From Scortum barcoo (lineage: Eukaryota; Chordata; Actinopteri; Centrarchiformes; Terapontidae), in the NCBI GenBank assembly GCA_023238725.1, contig CM041554.1, positions 20,880,050 to 20,944,049 of the forward strand: a DNA stretch of 64,000 nt, in the 5' to 3' direction. The translations under genes were made by a program, and so were the position numbers. Positions 43,741 through 55,325 of this stretch are shown in pieces. Each line of letters starts with the position of its first letter. The stretch's first letter is position 1. The notes under the pieces were generated by a model that was not told the origin of the DNA, did not search any database, and saw only the letters and a list, made by a program, of their open reading frames with translations.

Positions 43741-45539
43741 AAATCACAACACAATGTTCAGCTGTTACAGTTGACCCAGTAGGTGAATATATATCTTTTA
43801 ATCAAATGGTTATTTTTATTTTCTCACATAAGTTGAGCTATAATAGTTGTACTCCCTGGCAACTGTAGGAGTATCTCCTTGGGTAAACGTGCATCTGGTT
43901 CAGCATCACCGCTGTGCAGTATGTGTGCCTGCACGTGTATTTGCATTTTCAGGCGTGGTGAGGTGAGACAAAGACAATGAAAGACAAAGATAGAGCGATT
44001 GGATCTCACGAGTATAGTGAGTATATCTCTCCCACTGTTCACTTCTCCATGTTAAACTTATCTCAGTCGATGGACATACATTAAATCAAACAGGACCTTC
44101 GCTCTGCAGCAAGAAAATGAATTGCCTTCATCCTTTCATTAGACACTTTATCTACCTTCCATTCTTCTATTTATCTATCTGGGAGAGCATTCATGTGTCA
44201 CTTTCTCTTATCCTTGGAGACGAGCGTGGAGACAATGGTTCCACTGCAGCATTTCCTCCCGTTCTGTCTCTGCTCAGCAAAACATGACGGAACAAATGAA
44301 CCAATTAAGTGTGCTGGTGGCTGTGCTGTCCCAGGGGGGGCATCTAAGGAACTGAGACGGCCTGATTAGCTCAAAGGTAGGCCTGACTGGAGACAGCCAG
44401 CTAAGACGACTGGAGTGAGAAAAGCTCCCATAATGTGAACACACACCGCTTGACAGAGTGCCTGTGTGGATTGTCTTCTGTGCTTTTGGCATTTTGATTG
44501 GTGTTGATTGGTGTCACGGCTGTTTTAAAATTTGGAATTTAAATAGAGGGATGCACACAAACAAATGTGTGCCACAAACGTGTGTGTTTGTGTGTGTGTG
44601 TCAGATTAGCACTTTGAACATTCTTGACAAATGTGCTGTTGAAGGTAACTGCATTTTGCAACAGAGAAACCTTGTAAACAGTAATATACCTTCAAAAACG
44701 GGCCGCATGAACAAATCACCTCCATGACTGACATCTCCAGGTGGGGAGTCCAAGAATTTTTAAGCCACTCTAACTTTATTTCCATCGATCCCATGTGCTT
44801 CAAGAAACACCTAGATGGGTTCCACTTGACTGTAAACAAGAATGATCAGTTAATACCTGCAGTATTGATCCGACTCAGCCCTCTAACGTTGAATCTCTTT
44901 GTAGACACTGTTCAATCATTCTGTTATCATACGCTCACAGATTTGAAACTCATGAGCTCTCTAGGACAGCAGGAGAGAAAATACTGCTTACAGGGTGACA
45001 TCTATTTGTCTTCAAATGTGTTTTGATGCCAAGGTCAGATTCACTCTTTGAATTTTCCATGAAGAATGTGGGATTCACGGAAAATATCTGTGTTTAGGAA
45101 ATGCTTAAGTTGCACCCAGTTGGTGGTTTTGTGATTTTAAAAGATAATCCGCACCCCATAGAGGTAATCTGTCCTGCATTTTAGCTGAGCTTCACACAAT
45201 GCAGGATTCATCCTTTGATACACAACATGCTGAATGGGTGACTATGTCACCTCAGTTGTTCAATACAGCCTTTTTCCCTTTCTATCAATCCCAGACTCAC
45301 TCAGCTCCGATATTGGCCCTGCCTACCTTTCCCGTCCTATTTTGCTTATTTTCGGACATTGTGACATTCCCTCTCCCTTTCCTGTCTTTGCAATTCCGAC
45401 AAGATCTGCAGTTTCCGGTCCTAGGGGGAGAATGGAACATTCAAAACCTCTTCATCTCCGAGGAAATTTTGAGGCACCTTGTCCCCCATGGTCAATTTGT
45501 CACCATGCAGAATGCCAGGAGGCGTCCTTGGGGCTGACC
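43741..45539. other. Noncoding
   Basis: GT tract at 44581-44600. 45199-45560 carries two overlapping plus-strand frames of about 110 codons without domains. No repeat family is recognised. Confidence 0.35.
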
Positions 45540-45870
45540 ACCGGTCATTGCTCTCCCTGACACTCGGAGGGAGAAAAAGAAGGAAACAGAGAGAGGCAGA
45601 GGAGGAGAGAGAGGGGAGCAGAGGGAGAATGAACCTGACAAAGGCCCTGAAACAGATCCGTCCCACTCAGCAGAGCCAAGGGAGTATGCAGCCAGGCTGT
45701 CAGCACCTCTCATTAGTCAAAGGCAGCCTCCCTGACAATGTGACACTGATTACTGAAAGCCCTGATTCAGACTTTCTCTCCTTCTCTGTGTAGCCGCAAA
45801 CGGTGTCAGCTAAAGCTGCATGCACGTGCTCTCACTCTCTCTCACACACACCCACACACACATGCACGCT
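45540..45870. repeat. Purine-rich tract and CA/CT tract
   Basis: 45568-45632 is G/A-rich (GAGAGGCAGAGGAGGAGAGA-type). 45831-45868 is CT then CA-rich. Confidence 0.7.
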
Positions 45871-45999
45871 AGTTCAGTCCACTCTCTTTCTACCCCAAAA
45901 TGCTTGAAGTGCATTTCATTTCATTTAAAAATTCCCCTCCTATCTCCAAAGGGACTAAAGCCTTCATTAAAAAGAGCGATAAAGGGCAAACGGGTGTCT

Positions 46000-46260
46000 T
46001 CCAGCTCTATTTAAAATCTATTTATTGATTTTCACAGGGTGTAAATAAATATTAAATGGCATTATTGTGTACGCAGGCTCTCACACTGGCAGGAGTGGTG
46101 GAATTAGACGGGATGAAGAGTGGCGTTTGTTAAGAGTTTATCATTTTTATTGATCGGTCTGACATGTCTCAGCACTGAGGAAGATCTGATTGCTTTTACT
46201 TAATCACTGCATAGAGTCGAAGGGAGGACTGAAAGAAAATATTAGGGGGGTGCAGAGAGA
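46000..46260. promoter_or_regulatory. Enhancer-like block with forkhead-type words
   Basis: CTATTTATTGATTTTCACAG, GGGTGTAAATAAATATTAAA, GTTTATCATTTTTATTGATC and TTTTACTTAATCACTGC follow each other without simple repeats. GTAAATAAATA fits the forkhead consensus. Confidence 0.3.
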
Positions 46261-46429
46261 AATAGGAATTGTCACAAAATACCAGATGCAACAGGGTCAG
46301 TGGAGGCCTGAGCTTTCCACTCCCTTTACTGTAGAGAGACAGTAGAGAGGCAGGCAAATGTCACATTTCACTGCCAAAACGCTGCACTACACTGTGTACT
46401 GGAATCTGGTGCCAAGGGAGCGAGACGCA

Positions 46430-46760
46430 TCCACGGGTGTAAAATTAATGTTGTTCAACAATAATATTTCCCTCCACTTTTTACGAGCCATTTTAATTAT
46501 TTAGCATCAGATGTCTTGAGTATCCGTGATCCGTACCAGGCAGGAAAACAGAGCGTACCTTTTTACAGGTCCTGGGTAACACGTTTGAAATTCAGCCGAG
46601 ATAAAATATAAATGCTTGCTGGTAACTGTAATGCGAGATGACATTATTTACAGAATAACCTTGGATGGCCTTTTTATACCTCTGAATCACAATGAAAGGC
46701 GCCTCTTTCTTGACGACCATTCATATTTGATGACGAGGGATTAGTTAACTCGAATTCCCG
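46430..46760. promoter_or_regulatory. Candidate conserved noncoding block
   Basis: Repeat-free, with TTGTTCAACAATAATATTTC, CCATTTTAATTATTTAGCAT, GATGACATTATTTACAG and GATGACGAGGGATTAGTTAAC. Dense homeodomain and SOX-like words. Confidence 0.3.
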
Positions 46761-46929
46761 TCAAGCAAATACAAAGTAAGCAAAGTAACTTTTTCATGTC
46801 TTTTGTTTTTGTTTCATGACATAGAAATATTGAATTGCAAAAGCTGACTTGTCCACTATAAGAATAGTAAATATATGGCTAGTTAGTGTGCATATATTGT
46901 TAATATCAATATTTTATCAAAGAACGCCC

Positions 46930-47110
46930 CATTTCTTTGATCTTCAAGGGCATATCTAACATTGCTGAGAGATTAGTGAGAAACAAATGTATGGCCATTT
47001 TGTTTTTCAGGCTCGCATGGATACCCCTCTAGCAGGATGCACGCACATCTCCACTCCACGGTGATTAAATGCAAATTAGATGTGCAGTCTTGATAAGTGT
47101 CCAATAAGCC
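46930..47110. promoter_or_regulatory. Block with perfect octamer
   Basis: ATGCAAAT at 47069-47076 sits in GATTAAATGCAAATTAGATG, flanked on both sides by homeodomain words. TTTTGTTTTTCAG at 46998-47010 is an acceptor-like signal, but no donor of quality follows. Confidence 0.3.
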
Positions 47111-49636
47111 TGGTGTCAAAAAAACACATTAGAGGGGGTTTTAATAAAACAAAGCAATTTAAACAGATTACCATGTACAACAGTGCAAAGGAAAAAAAAC
47201 TTCAATCTGTACATTAGATCTTAGGTATAGATATCCGTCCTACATTTCTTGTTTGTACTTGAGAAGATGCTCTACTTTACAAGGAAGAAAAATGCAGCTA
47301 ATAGAGATAAAATATTAAAAAAGAAAACAACTAAATGGAAAATGTAACAAAAATAATCTTAAAATAATGTCTATATTTAAATATTGATACAGATTAAAAA
47401 CAAAGCCAGACTATTTAGTCTGGGCAACATAAAAGGTGTCCTTCTGTCCTTTTGTAAGTCTTAAGGGACACGTGGATCAGTCAGTCTCAGAACAAAAGTC
47501 ATCTTTGTGGGTTGTTCTTATATCTCGACATCGCATTGACTCCTTCTTATATAAAAGGTGGAATTTGGTCACTGAGTAATCAATTGGGGCATTCAGATGT
47601 GCATAATTTGTGATAGCATCATAGAAAATCAAACAAAAAATCAAAATCAAACCATTCATGCTGGGTCAGGCATTTTAAATTGATGTTGCAGATGTTGTTC
47701 TGAGAATTTGAATGTGGCACTGGACCTTCACATGCTCTTCTGTTTTTATTCTAAATTTCTTATATAATAGTCTTTTTATTTGTATTTACTTTCAGCAGAC
47801 AATCATCATTCAGCCTCAGTTTTCAAAATGCTTTAGGTGAATATGCTTCATGTCTTTTGTGAAAAGGGACTAAGTGCTGGAACTGAGTGCTCAAAATAAT
47901 AGGTGAATAGCTATTATATAGATATTCTTTATTATTATTGTAATGCCTTTCCAGTGTTAAGCCACTGAGACGCCAGCACATGTAGCTAATGTGATCTGAA
48001 ACACAAGTAATAGTGCTATTAATGGGAAAGGTCATTGCTAACAGTGCCGGACTGAGTAGCATTAATGTCATCCCACCTCACCTACATGTCGTTCTCTCTG
48101 ATCATTTCTAGCATGAACTTTAAGATGCTGTAAATGATTCTCAGAAACATTCAATATTACCACAGGAGACGCAAATAAAATGAAACCACTTATACGACCA
48201 CTGGACTTAAGTATTACAAGTGCAAGTGTCTGACTGTGCTGCAATTGTATGTCTTAAATTCGCACTGGATGACTCCGCAGCATTGGTCCCGATGGATTAC
48301 TAATATTCTGCTGACGGCGTTCATCTTTGATTGGACCATTACCACATATATAACAGCCAACTCCATTTTATTTGGACAACCTCTGGATGGGACGCACAGA
48401 TTGAGTTGGCAAACCGAAGTGTAATAGAATCCAAGAGGAAATGCTGATTTACAATTCACACCATCCCTATTATATTATACTGATACCCTATGAGAAAACA
48501 CCATAGGCACACTGTTGAGTAGCAGTAATATAATGCATCACTACAGGAGTAATTCAAAATATCCTGACATTGGAGAGAACATATTCAGGTCACTGTAAAG
48601 TCAAACCAAACCCTGTTAAACATCCTTGTAGGATGTATTACTATAATATATACAGAGATTTATCTTTTTAAAGGGGATGGCATTTAAATGATCACAGCTG
48701 AAATGAAGGAGCCATTTCTAACAGCCCCCACTAGAAGGAGCTAAAACTTTTAAACACTCTTGTGACACTTTACTTAGAAGTTAAGTTCAATGAAGACAAC
48801 AATAGTAAGGTTTCTGCGGCCCAGCTGTGAGGAGTATACGAAGGTGGGAAACCTCCTCTTCCTCTGCAAAGGGCCCTTTTCATGTGGATGCTCCGAGGGC
48901 AAGCAGCAGGAAGCTTGACCCCGGTGAGAGGAGTGTCCACCCTGCCCTTCAAGCACAGACACTGCTGTTGGCCAGGGCAAGGATTAAAGGGAATTTGTAG
49001 GGAGTCCTAGGCTCTGCGATTCTGACTTCTAGACTGTGTTTCTTAGTTTGTACCACCTGTGGACTTGCCAAGGGGAGCGCGGTCTGTGTGCCTTTGATTG
49101 ATCCACATGGCATTTTGACCTGGAAGGGCTCCATAGGCTCCGTTCTTTATTAGAAAGCCTGCAGCCAGCTCCCACCGAAAGCCAAGAGTATTTTCCTCCG
49201 AGTCTCCTGTGTTTCAGCCTTCCCTGACATGAATGCTAAGTAATCTCTCTTTGGCCTTCTTCATTTATCCACACTTAACCCTTTGACCAATTGACTGCTT
49301 CACTTGTTTGTCAATCTGCCTTCACACCCATGCACATGGTATATAGCGTGGTTCTCATTAGAGTGTTGTTATTCCAACCACAATGCATTGCACACTGTCT
49401 GCTTGTCAGTATACAGAGGGTATGTGTATGTATCAGAGGCTGCAATCCTCCCCTCTCACTATCTAGGTTCTAACAAGGCCAGGATAGCAGCCAGATTGAC
49501 AGCTGCTGGGGCATTTTAACAGGCTTGGTGTTAAACTGCTAAACTCCGAGGAGGCATATGAATGATTGGCTGCCAAACCACACAGAACACAAACCCACTG
49601 TTACAACTGTCCAACTGACCATAAGCTTTCGCAAAG
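47111..49636. other. Noncoding
   Basis: AT-rich at 47130-47460 and ordinary thereafter. 48780-49150 is somewhat GC-richer, with domainless minus-strand frames. No repeat family or exon recognised. Confidence 0.35.
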
Positions 49637-49830
49637 AAAAAAAAAAGAAAAAAAAAAAACATATTTTGCTATTTCTGTAGACACTTTTTTCCCCCACCAT
49701 AGTATGCTTTTATTTCATACTGGTCTAATTAAAGAGGTCTTTTACATGTGCTATACATATGTTTTTCTACACAATGGTGGAGTTTACATTGCTTATTAAA
49801 GGCCGTGTTTTGTGTTTGTGTTTGTGTTTT
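49637..49830. repeat. A-rich tract (49637-49659) and (TTTGTG)n (49807-49830)
   Basis: Poly-A interrupted by one G; a short hexanucleotide run lies further right. Confidence 0.85.
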
Positions 49831-49879
49831 GATAGATGTTTAGGACTATTGTCTAACACGTGGATCCAGACAGATGCTT

Positions 49880-50234
49880 TGAAGACAGATTTCAAGGCGA
49901 CACTTTACACTTCCAATCAGTCATCCATAATCTACTAGTTAATGATGGACTAAAATGTAATAAGTCATTTATATAAATAACTAATAAAGGCTTTGTTGAT
50001 ATCCCTGTCATCAACAAACAATTCATTATGAATTATAATAAACAAATCACATATTCATATTTCTATGAATCATTTGTTGGTACAAATGACTTACATCTTA
50101 ATTAGAATCCATTACAAATAATTTGTACAATATTAATGAACAATACTTTATTATTACACAAATTAACATTTGAGACACAGTGCCATTTGGGAACTTGATC
50201 TACAGTGAGCTTACATAAAAAAAATCTTAATTTT
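49880..50234. other. AT-rich sequence, possibly an old mobile element
   Basis: It begins GGCGACACTTTACACTT and continues with repeated AATAAGTCATTTATATAAAT, AACAAACAATTCATTATGAA and AATTTGTACAATATTAATGA wording. This resembles fish elements with cactttac-type ends, but I cannot find a matching right end. Confidence 0.25.
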
Positions 50235-50625
50235 GTGCTTCATCTGCTGATGAAGGCCATGAGATGTAGTTGGAAGCGCCAAAAAAGTACTAAATGGACA
50301 AGTCACTTAAATACTGTATGTTACTGTAAGCATGAAACTTAATTCTTTGCCCAAATCCAACCTTTTTTCTGGATCTTTCATCTGTATCACACAGTCCTCA
50401 TCAGCAGATTGTGTTTGCTCAGTTGTCAGTGAGAGATTATGCCTCATTTATGAGCAAACAAGGATGAGAAGCCCTGAAGGTGCTACAGATGAAATCATTA
50501 CAGCTTCTGACTGACTTTTCCTATCCACAGTCTTCTCCATGACAACTGAGCACCATTAGTTAAATACCATGTGAGACAGTCGAAAGCTCCAAAAAGGACT
50601 GCTAAGTGGACCTTGAATTGGGCAG
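50235..50625. mobile_element. Cluster of three pieces of one dispersed repeat, one inverted
   Basis: Forward: CTGCTGATGAAGGCCATGAG with GTAGTTGGAAGCGCC (about 50246-50282). Inverted: CAGTCCTCATCAGCAG and CTCAGTTGTCAG (about 50393-50430). Forward again: TCTCCATGACAACTGAGCAC and GTCGAAAGCTCC (about 50532-50590). The same words occur at 3608-3735. This is either nested insertion or an element with inverted arms. Confidence 0.5.
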
Positions 50626-51039
50626 GCTTGTATATGTAAAGTCTCTGTTCAAATATAGGCTTCACATATCCCCACTATGTTGTAATTATGGCAGGATGGC
50701 GCAGAACAGTGTCTGTTGTCTCAACAATGTCTGCTTTTTACTTTTAACTGCATCGGCAATTTGTTCCTCATTAAACTTCTTTTCTAGCCGCGCACTCAGA
50801 AAAGTGTGTGAGAAAATGGAAGGAAAATAAGATTTTACATCGACGATCAATTTACAACGAGCTCCTCGGTATTAGTCTGGCACACGTAACGACAATGTGT
50901 GGGGAGTGCATTCGGAGGGAAGGTGGGAAATGTGAGCACTAATGCTACAGTCAAATTTGCCAGTTCTCTCTTCTGTCACCTCCCTTTCTCTCCAAAACAG
51001 AGAAGTCGAAAACACCATTTGTCAGTGCACATTACATCT
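50626..51039. other. Noncoding
   Basis: A short 74-codon frame with no domain; otherwise nothing. Confidence 0.3.
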
Positions 51040-51160
51040 CTGTTGTTATAGTCCCAAATGAAAGCCCAGTATGTGGCTCCTTTCAACAGAAGATGGTAAC
51101 AGGCCTTGTTAATTGGACTTGGCGTGGTTCTCCATGAAGCCTTATTGTCAGCATGACTGA
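51040..51160. promoter_or_regulatory. Candidate conserved noncoding block
   Basis: Short repeat-free block with CTGTTGTTATAGTCCC, CCTTGTTAATTGGACTTGG and CCTTATTGTCAGCATG. SOX- and homeodomain-type words are present. Confidence 0.2.
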
Positions 51161-51599
51161 CTGAGGATTACTGGGCCAGAATTGCATAGAGAAACATAAC
51201 ACCAACTGGGCACAGTGTGCGACCAATGTATGCTCTAAATAGAGATTACCTCCATTGAAAGAACAGGAATATAACTTTAAAATGAAACCAAAATGATTAA
51301 ATTCTCACAGCATCTGAATTTTTTGCCTCAGCTATACGCACAGAACTTGGAGAGAAAATATTTGTATGCGGGCTACAACTGGATTTGTGTAACTGTCTAG
51401 CATGAAGGAGTCAGAGTGATGGCTTGGATTAACTGAGTGCAGGAAAGCTGCAGTCACTTTGAAGTTTCATTTGGATCAGAGGCAGTTTGATAACTGCAGT
51501 TCAGTCAAGGTAGCTGCAAAACATCACGGCATTTGGAGTAGCGTTCTTTTGTCTGTTGAAGAGTAGATGTTTGTGAGAAATTCCTCTACAAGGCTTGTC
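51161..51599. other. Noncoding
   Basis: No recognisable feature. Confidence 0.3.
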
Positions 51600-52085
51600 A
51601 TTCAAGATTCAAGATTCAAGATTTATTTGCCGTGTGCACAACAATCACATGAAGCAGTCTCTGGCAATGAAATTATTGAGAAACAGGCTCCTTCTAACAA
51701 TGCTAAAAAATATTTAGACAGAAAACCACACAAGTAAAAATTACTAAGATGAAGATACAGGAGTTAAATATAAACCTAAAATAAAAAATGGATAATTCTT
51801 TTGGGCAGTAGGTGTGCAAATATTATAAGGTGTAAAAGAATATTAATAAGATGCAATTAAAAGGAGTTTAAAAGTCTTATGGTCTGGGGGATGAAGCTGT
51901 CTCTGAGCCTGCTGGTGCGGGCTCGGATGCTGCAGTGGTACAATGCGTCTGCCAGAGACGGCAGCAGGCAGAACAGTCTGTGGCTGTGGTGGTTGGGGGT
52001 CTTTAATGATCCTGTTGGCCTTCATTCCTACACCGCTGGGTGTAGAGGTCCTCCATGGATGGCAGCTCTGTCCTGGTAATGGTAA
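51600..52085 (-). mobile_element. Teleost retroelement-like repeat with short tandem tail
   Basis: The left edge is a heptamer array, TTCAAGA repeated three times (51601-51621), then TTTATTTGCCGTGTGCACA, AGAAACAGGCTCCTTC, AAAAGTCTTATGGTCTGGGG, GATGAAGCTGTCTCTGAGCC, GAGACGGCAGCAGGCAGAAC and GGGTGTAGAGGTCCTCCATG. I recognise this series as a very common fish repeat. A tandem-tailed edge is typical of the 3' end of a non-LTR retroelement, so the element would read on the minus strand. The 66-codon open frame within it is incidental. Confidence 0.65.
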
Positions 52086-52429
52086 ATTGAATTGATACTT
52101 AATACATTTTGTTACTTTGATACAAAGCTGATCTCAGTATTGAGTCAATTTGAGAAGTAAGAATAAAGCCGTGGACTATGTTTTCAATGGCTCATCTGTA
52201 CGATTTTTAAATGTTAAAACAATGGATGTGCACAGAAGAAAACACACAAGATATACAACACGAAGCCCTCTTCCAGTGCTCTGTGTATGCACTGCAGATA
52301 CTATTAGATAAAGCAAATACGAACACAAATCAACTTCAGCACAACTCAAGCCAATGCAGCATATCTAACGCAATACACCATAATTCTGCATGGCTAGCTT
52401 TGCACCCGTGGCTTGGAGTGTTACAGTAT
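52086..52429. other. Noncoding
   Basis: AT-rich flank of the repeat; nothing else. Confidence 0.3.
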
Positions 52430-52760
52430 TAGCGACTGAGCCAGGATAGACCTGCCCGGCTGCAGCGAGTGAACGCCATTCACTGGGGCTGTCGTATGAT
52501 TGGATTGAGGCAGACCTAAGCGCAGCTCGAGCTGCACTTATCAGCTAGCTGGCAGATAGGACTTGTCATACTGCCTGTCAGATCTGATGAGGGGACCACA
52601 AGCCTCACAATGGAGCTAAAATGCAATCTCCTCCTCTGCAGCTGCATGGCCTGCCTCAGGGACACGCTTATTAGACTTTGTAAACAGCCAAATGTGAGCG
52701 CTAAACTGTAAGAGCCACTGTCAGGCAGGCTGCCTCAGCCAGCTAGCCAAGACTGGGAGT
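52430..52760. promoter_or_regulatory. Candidate conserved block rich in E-box and GATA words
   Basis: CGAGCTGCACTTATCAGCTA, GCTGGCAGATAGGAC, CTCTGCAGCTGCATGG and AGCCAGCTAGCC. Several CAGCTN words alternate with TTATC/GATAG in repeat-free, GC-balanced sequence. Confidence 0.3.
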
Positions 52761-53799
52761 AATTCCATACAAAACTACTGTTGTAATAAAGGGGTTTACA
52801 AGAAACCAAAGACTAAAGTGAATGGTAGGGTTATTGAAAGAACATACATAGCGTCAGTAATGTATTGGTCAGGCGATGTGTTCAAGAAGCTTGAAGCTGT
52901 ATTTCACATACATTATGTGAATTATGGCAGCAGTTTATTTTTAACCTCCCTATTTAGCAGTTACAAGTACTTAATGAATGCTTTGAACACACACTAAAAT
53001 GGTAGTGTAAGCAGAAGGGAATTTTAAGTTTTCAGATGTGTCTATCAACTGTAACTTGTAATTTGTTTATCTGTGTGGATATATAATTAGATGTGATTAT
53101 AGCTATGCTACACTGTGTGTATGTGGAATTTTCACAAGCTTTATAGTTATTAATAAATGCATTCATAAGAACTTTAAATCCCTCAGTCCTATCTGCTTAC
53201 AGTACAGTAGGGGCATCTCAGACTAAATATTTATATTGTCGGGGCTGATTAGTCAGGTCCCATCTCCCACCCCAGACAAGAGCTGAAGCACAATTTGTCT
53301 TCTTGACTTAAGAATTTATTTTATAATAGGACATTGACCATTAATTTTCTAACTCATTATGTTAAAAGTCTTCATTATGGTCACACATGATATTAATGGG
53401 GCACACGGTTGTAGCTTGTTTCAAAGGTTATAACCACTGTTCCTCCGGTGCTAAGTGTACATCATTTAACTACATCACTGTAAACTTTAACCTTTTCAGC
53501 CGTTCCAAAGAATTAAAGGATGTTTTGCTGCCTTTCATTCCACAGTGTTATCTAGCTGTAAACTGGAGTAAAAATAATTGGATTCACTCAAAGGCTAGTA
53601 CAGTAACAAGTACTGGAAGTTACCTTCGAGTCATGTAACACACATGACTCAGTGCAGTTGAGGTTGTGAAATAATCAACAAATTAATACCCCCCAAAAAA
53701 ACCTCTACCACCAACAAATTAAGAGTTAATCAAAAGTTTAGAGACTGCACGTTAAATGGGAGAGTTGAACTAAATTCTTGCCAAAGTTATCCTTCCATT
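52761..53799. other. AT-rich noncoding
   Basis: No repeat family or exon recognised; a CCCCCCAAAAAAACC run lies near 53690. Confidence 0.35.
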
Positions 53800-54720
53800 T
53801 CAATTTCAAAGTGCAACGTGGTTTTTTAACAGTGTCAGAAGCTGCATTTTCGAAACTACGTTTTTTTCAGCATCCCGGTGAGAAAGGTGCAAGGCTCTCA
53901 TTTGCGAAAGGCACTGAGCACGGCGGCATGGTTCTGACATAGCTTTGCCACGCAGCACAGTGACACGTCTACAAAGGAAATAATGAGGAACGGCATACGG
54001 AAGGAATAGAGGCCTCCACAATGCAGGGCTGATTATCCTTTATTAGCCTGTTCCTGCTCTTTTAACTCTCACGTCTCACCACTCAGGTACGAGCTCCGCA
54101 GCTGGATGTCCGCGCCACTGCAACCAGCCTCGCTCTTTCCCTTTATTTATTTATTTTTTTAACTTGTTCCCCGTCTCAAACTCACTCCCCATTTTTAATA
54201 TAATCCCTCTTTCTTGTTCTCTGATTATGACCCTTTTCACCAAATGCCTCCCAGTCCCCCTGAAATAATGATATTTAAACAAGCCGGATATGCAGAGGAT
54301 TGCCAGAGGAGGCCCAGGGACGTTTAATATCTGGCTGAGTACAAAGAGCAAAGGAGAAAGGGACCTGGTTGACGGGAGACTCGTTCCTTTTTCCACGGAG
54401 CACACAGTCTCTGTTCTGCTTTCCTGAGATCATTAATTTCTCCAAAAGAGATCTCCCCGGGTGAGGCTCATTCACATGCAGATGGCACTATTCCTCGGGA
54501 GCCTCTATCGCTCTTTCTCTCTCTTTCCATCAGGCCATTTAGTGCTCCCTTTCTCTCTCTTTTGCTGTGTCGCTCCCTCCTATATTAAGCAAACGGTTAG
54601 CTTGGCAGCCTTAGGTGACATAGCACTCATATTTCAGCACTGGGGAACAGGAGTAATGCAATGTGCTGCTACGGATACATTACATGAGAATTTGTCTCTT
54701 TTAAAGTGAGCAAAGTCAGG
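53800..54720. promoter_or_regulatory. Repeat-poor enhancer-like region
   Basis: GCAGGGCTGATTATCC, TTTATTAGCC, GAAATAATGATATTTAAAC and GATCATTAATTTCTCC lie in balanced sequence. A pyrimidine-rich acceptor-like signal (CTCACGTCTCACCACTCAG, ending at about 54086) has no good donor. Its 38-codon open continuation runs into T-rich sequence and is not called. Confidence 0.25.
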
Positions 54721-54819
54721 GGAGGGCGTCACTTAGCGATACAGGCATTTATCTATGCAGATCATTTCTCTTCTCCGTCCTCTATTATTCCCCATCCAAA
54801 ACCAAGTCCTTCCCTTCCA

Positions 54820-55260
54820 TGCACTCAGGAACCGGCGTCGTTGTTGTGACGTGCAGCGTTGGAGGACCCGGTTTACATTGGCCTGAGGAGCAAGTGTTCC
54901 CCTGCAGCCCAACAGAGGGGGCGGCCCTGTATGGTCGCTGGGCATGGGAGGGGGGCTCTGTGAAAGCTATCTCTCGTTTGCATCTTAACCCGAAGCCGCC
55001 GCATCTCCTCTCCTCGCCGCCTAACAGCCGCTCCTGCGTTGGTGTGTGCCACGGTAGTAATTAGTAATTAGCGACCCGTTACTGCATGCATTTGTGCGGC
55101 AACCCAGAGGCGTTAGCAGCAATCTCTCCCCCCTCTCTCCCCTTTCGCAGTTCATATCTAACCTGATAGACTTTGATGACACGCTTCTTTGAAGACCTGA
55201 TCAAAGACGAGAGCCTTTGATGAGAGTGATGTTTGCTGTTGGTGAGGAGGAATACCAATC
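54820..55260. promoter_or_regulatory. CpG-richer block ending in a four-site TCF/LEF cluster
   Basis: 54960-55060 has repeated CCG/CGCC words. At its right end, CTTTGAT (55171), CTTTGAA (55187), ATCAAAG (55200) and CTTTGAT (55215) are four matches to the TCF/LEF core within 51 bp, spaced 13-16 bp and on both strands. TCF/LEF proteins are the nuclear effectors of canonical Wnt signalling and bind this core. TTAGTAATTAGTAATTAG-like homeodomain words lie just upstream (55059-55075). A Wnt-responsive enhancer is a reasonable inference. A CTCCCCTTTCGCAG acceptor-like signal ends at 55150 but the frames after it close quickly. Confidence 0.45.
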
Positions 55261-55264
55261 GTCC

Positions 55265-55325
55265 TTTTCAGGGAGAGACAGACAGAAAGAGTGAGAGACA
55301 GAGAGGGAAAGAGAGGAAGAGAGCA
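55265..55325. repeat. GA-rich tract
   Basis: Imperfect GAGAGACA/GAAAGAG units. Confidence 0.85.

Noticed and set aside
45327..45409. Open minus-strand segment between CTGCAG and AAAG|GTAGGC
   Set aside because: Weak signals and Lys/Arg/Asn-rich composition; kept as an example of how often such segments arise by chance here.
54087..54200. Acceptor-like CACCACTCAG with open continuation
   Set aside because: The open frame quickly enters a T-rich run and there is no donor.
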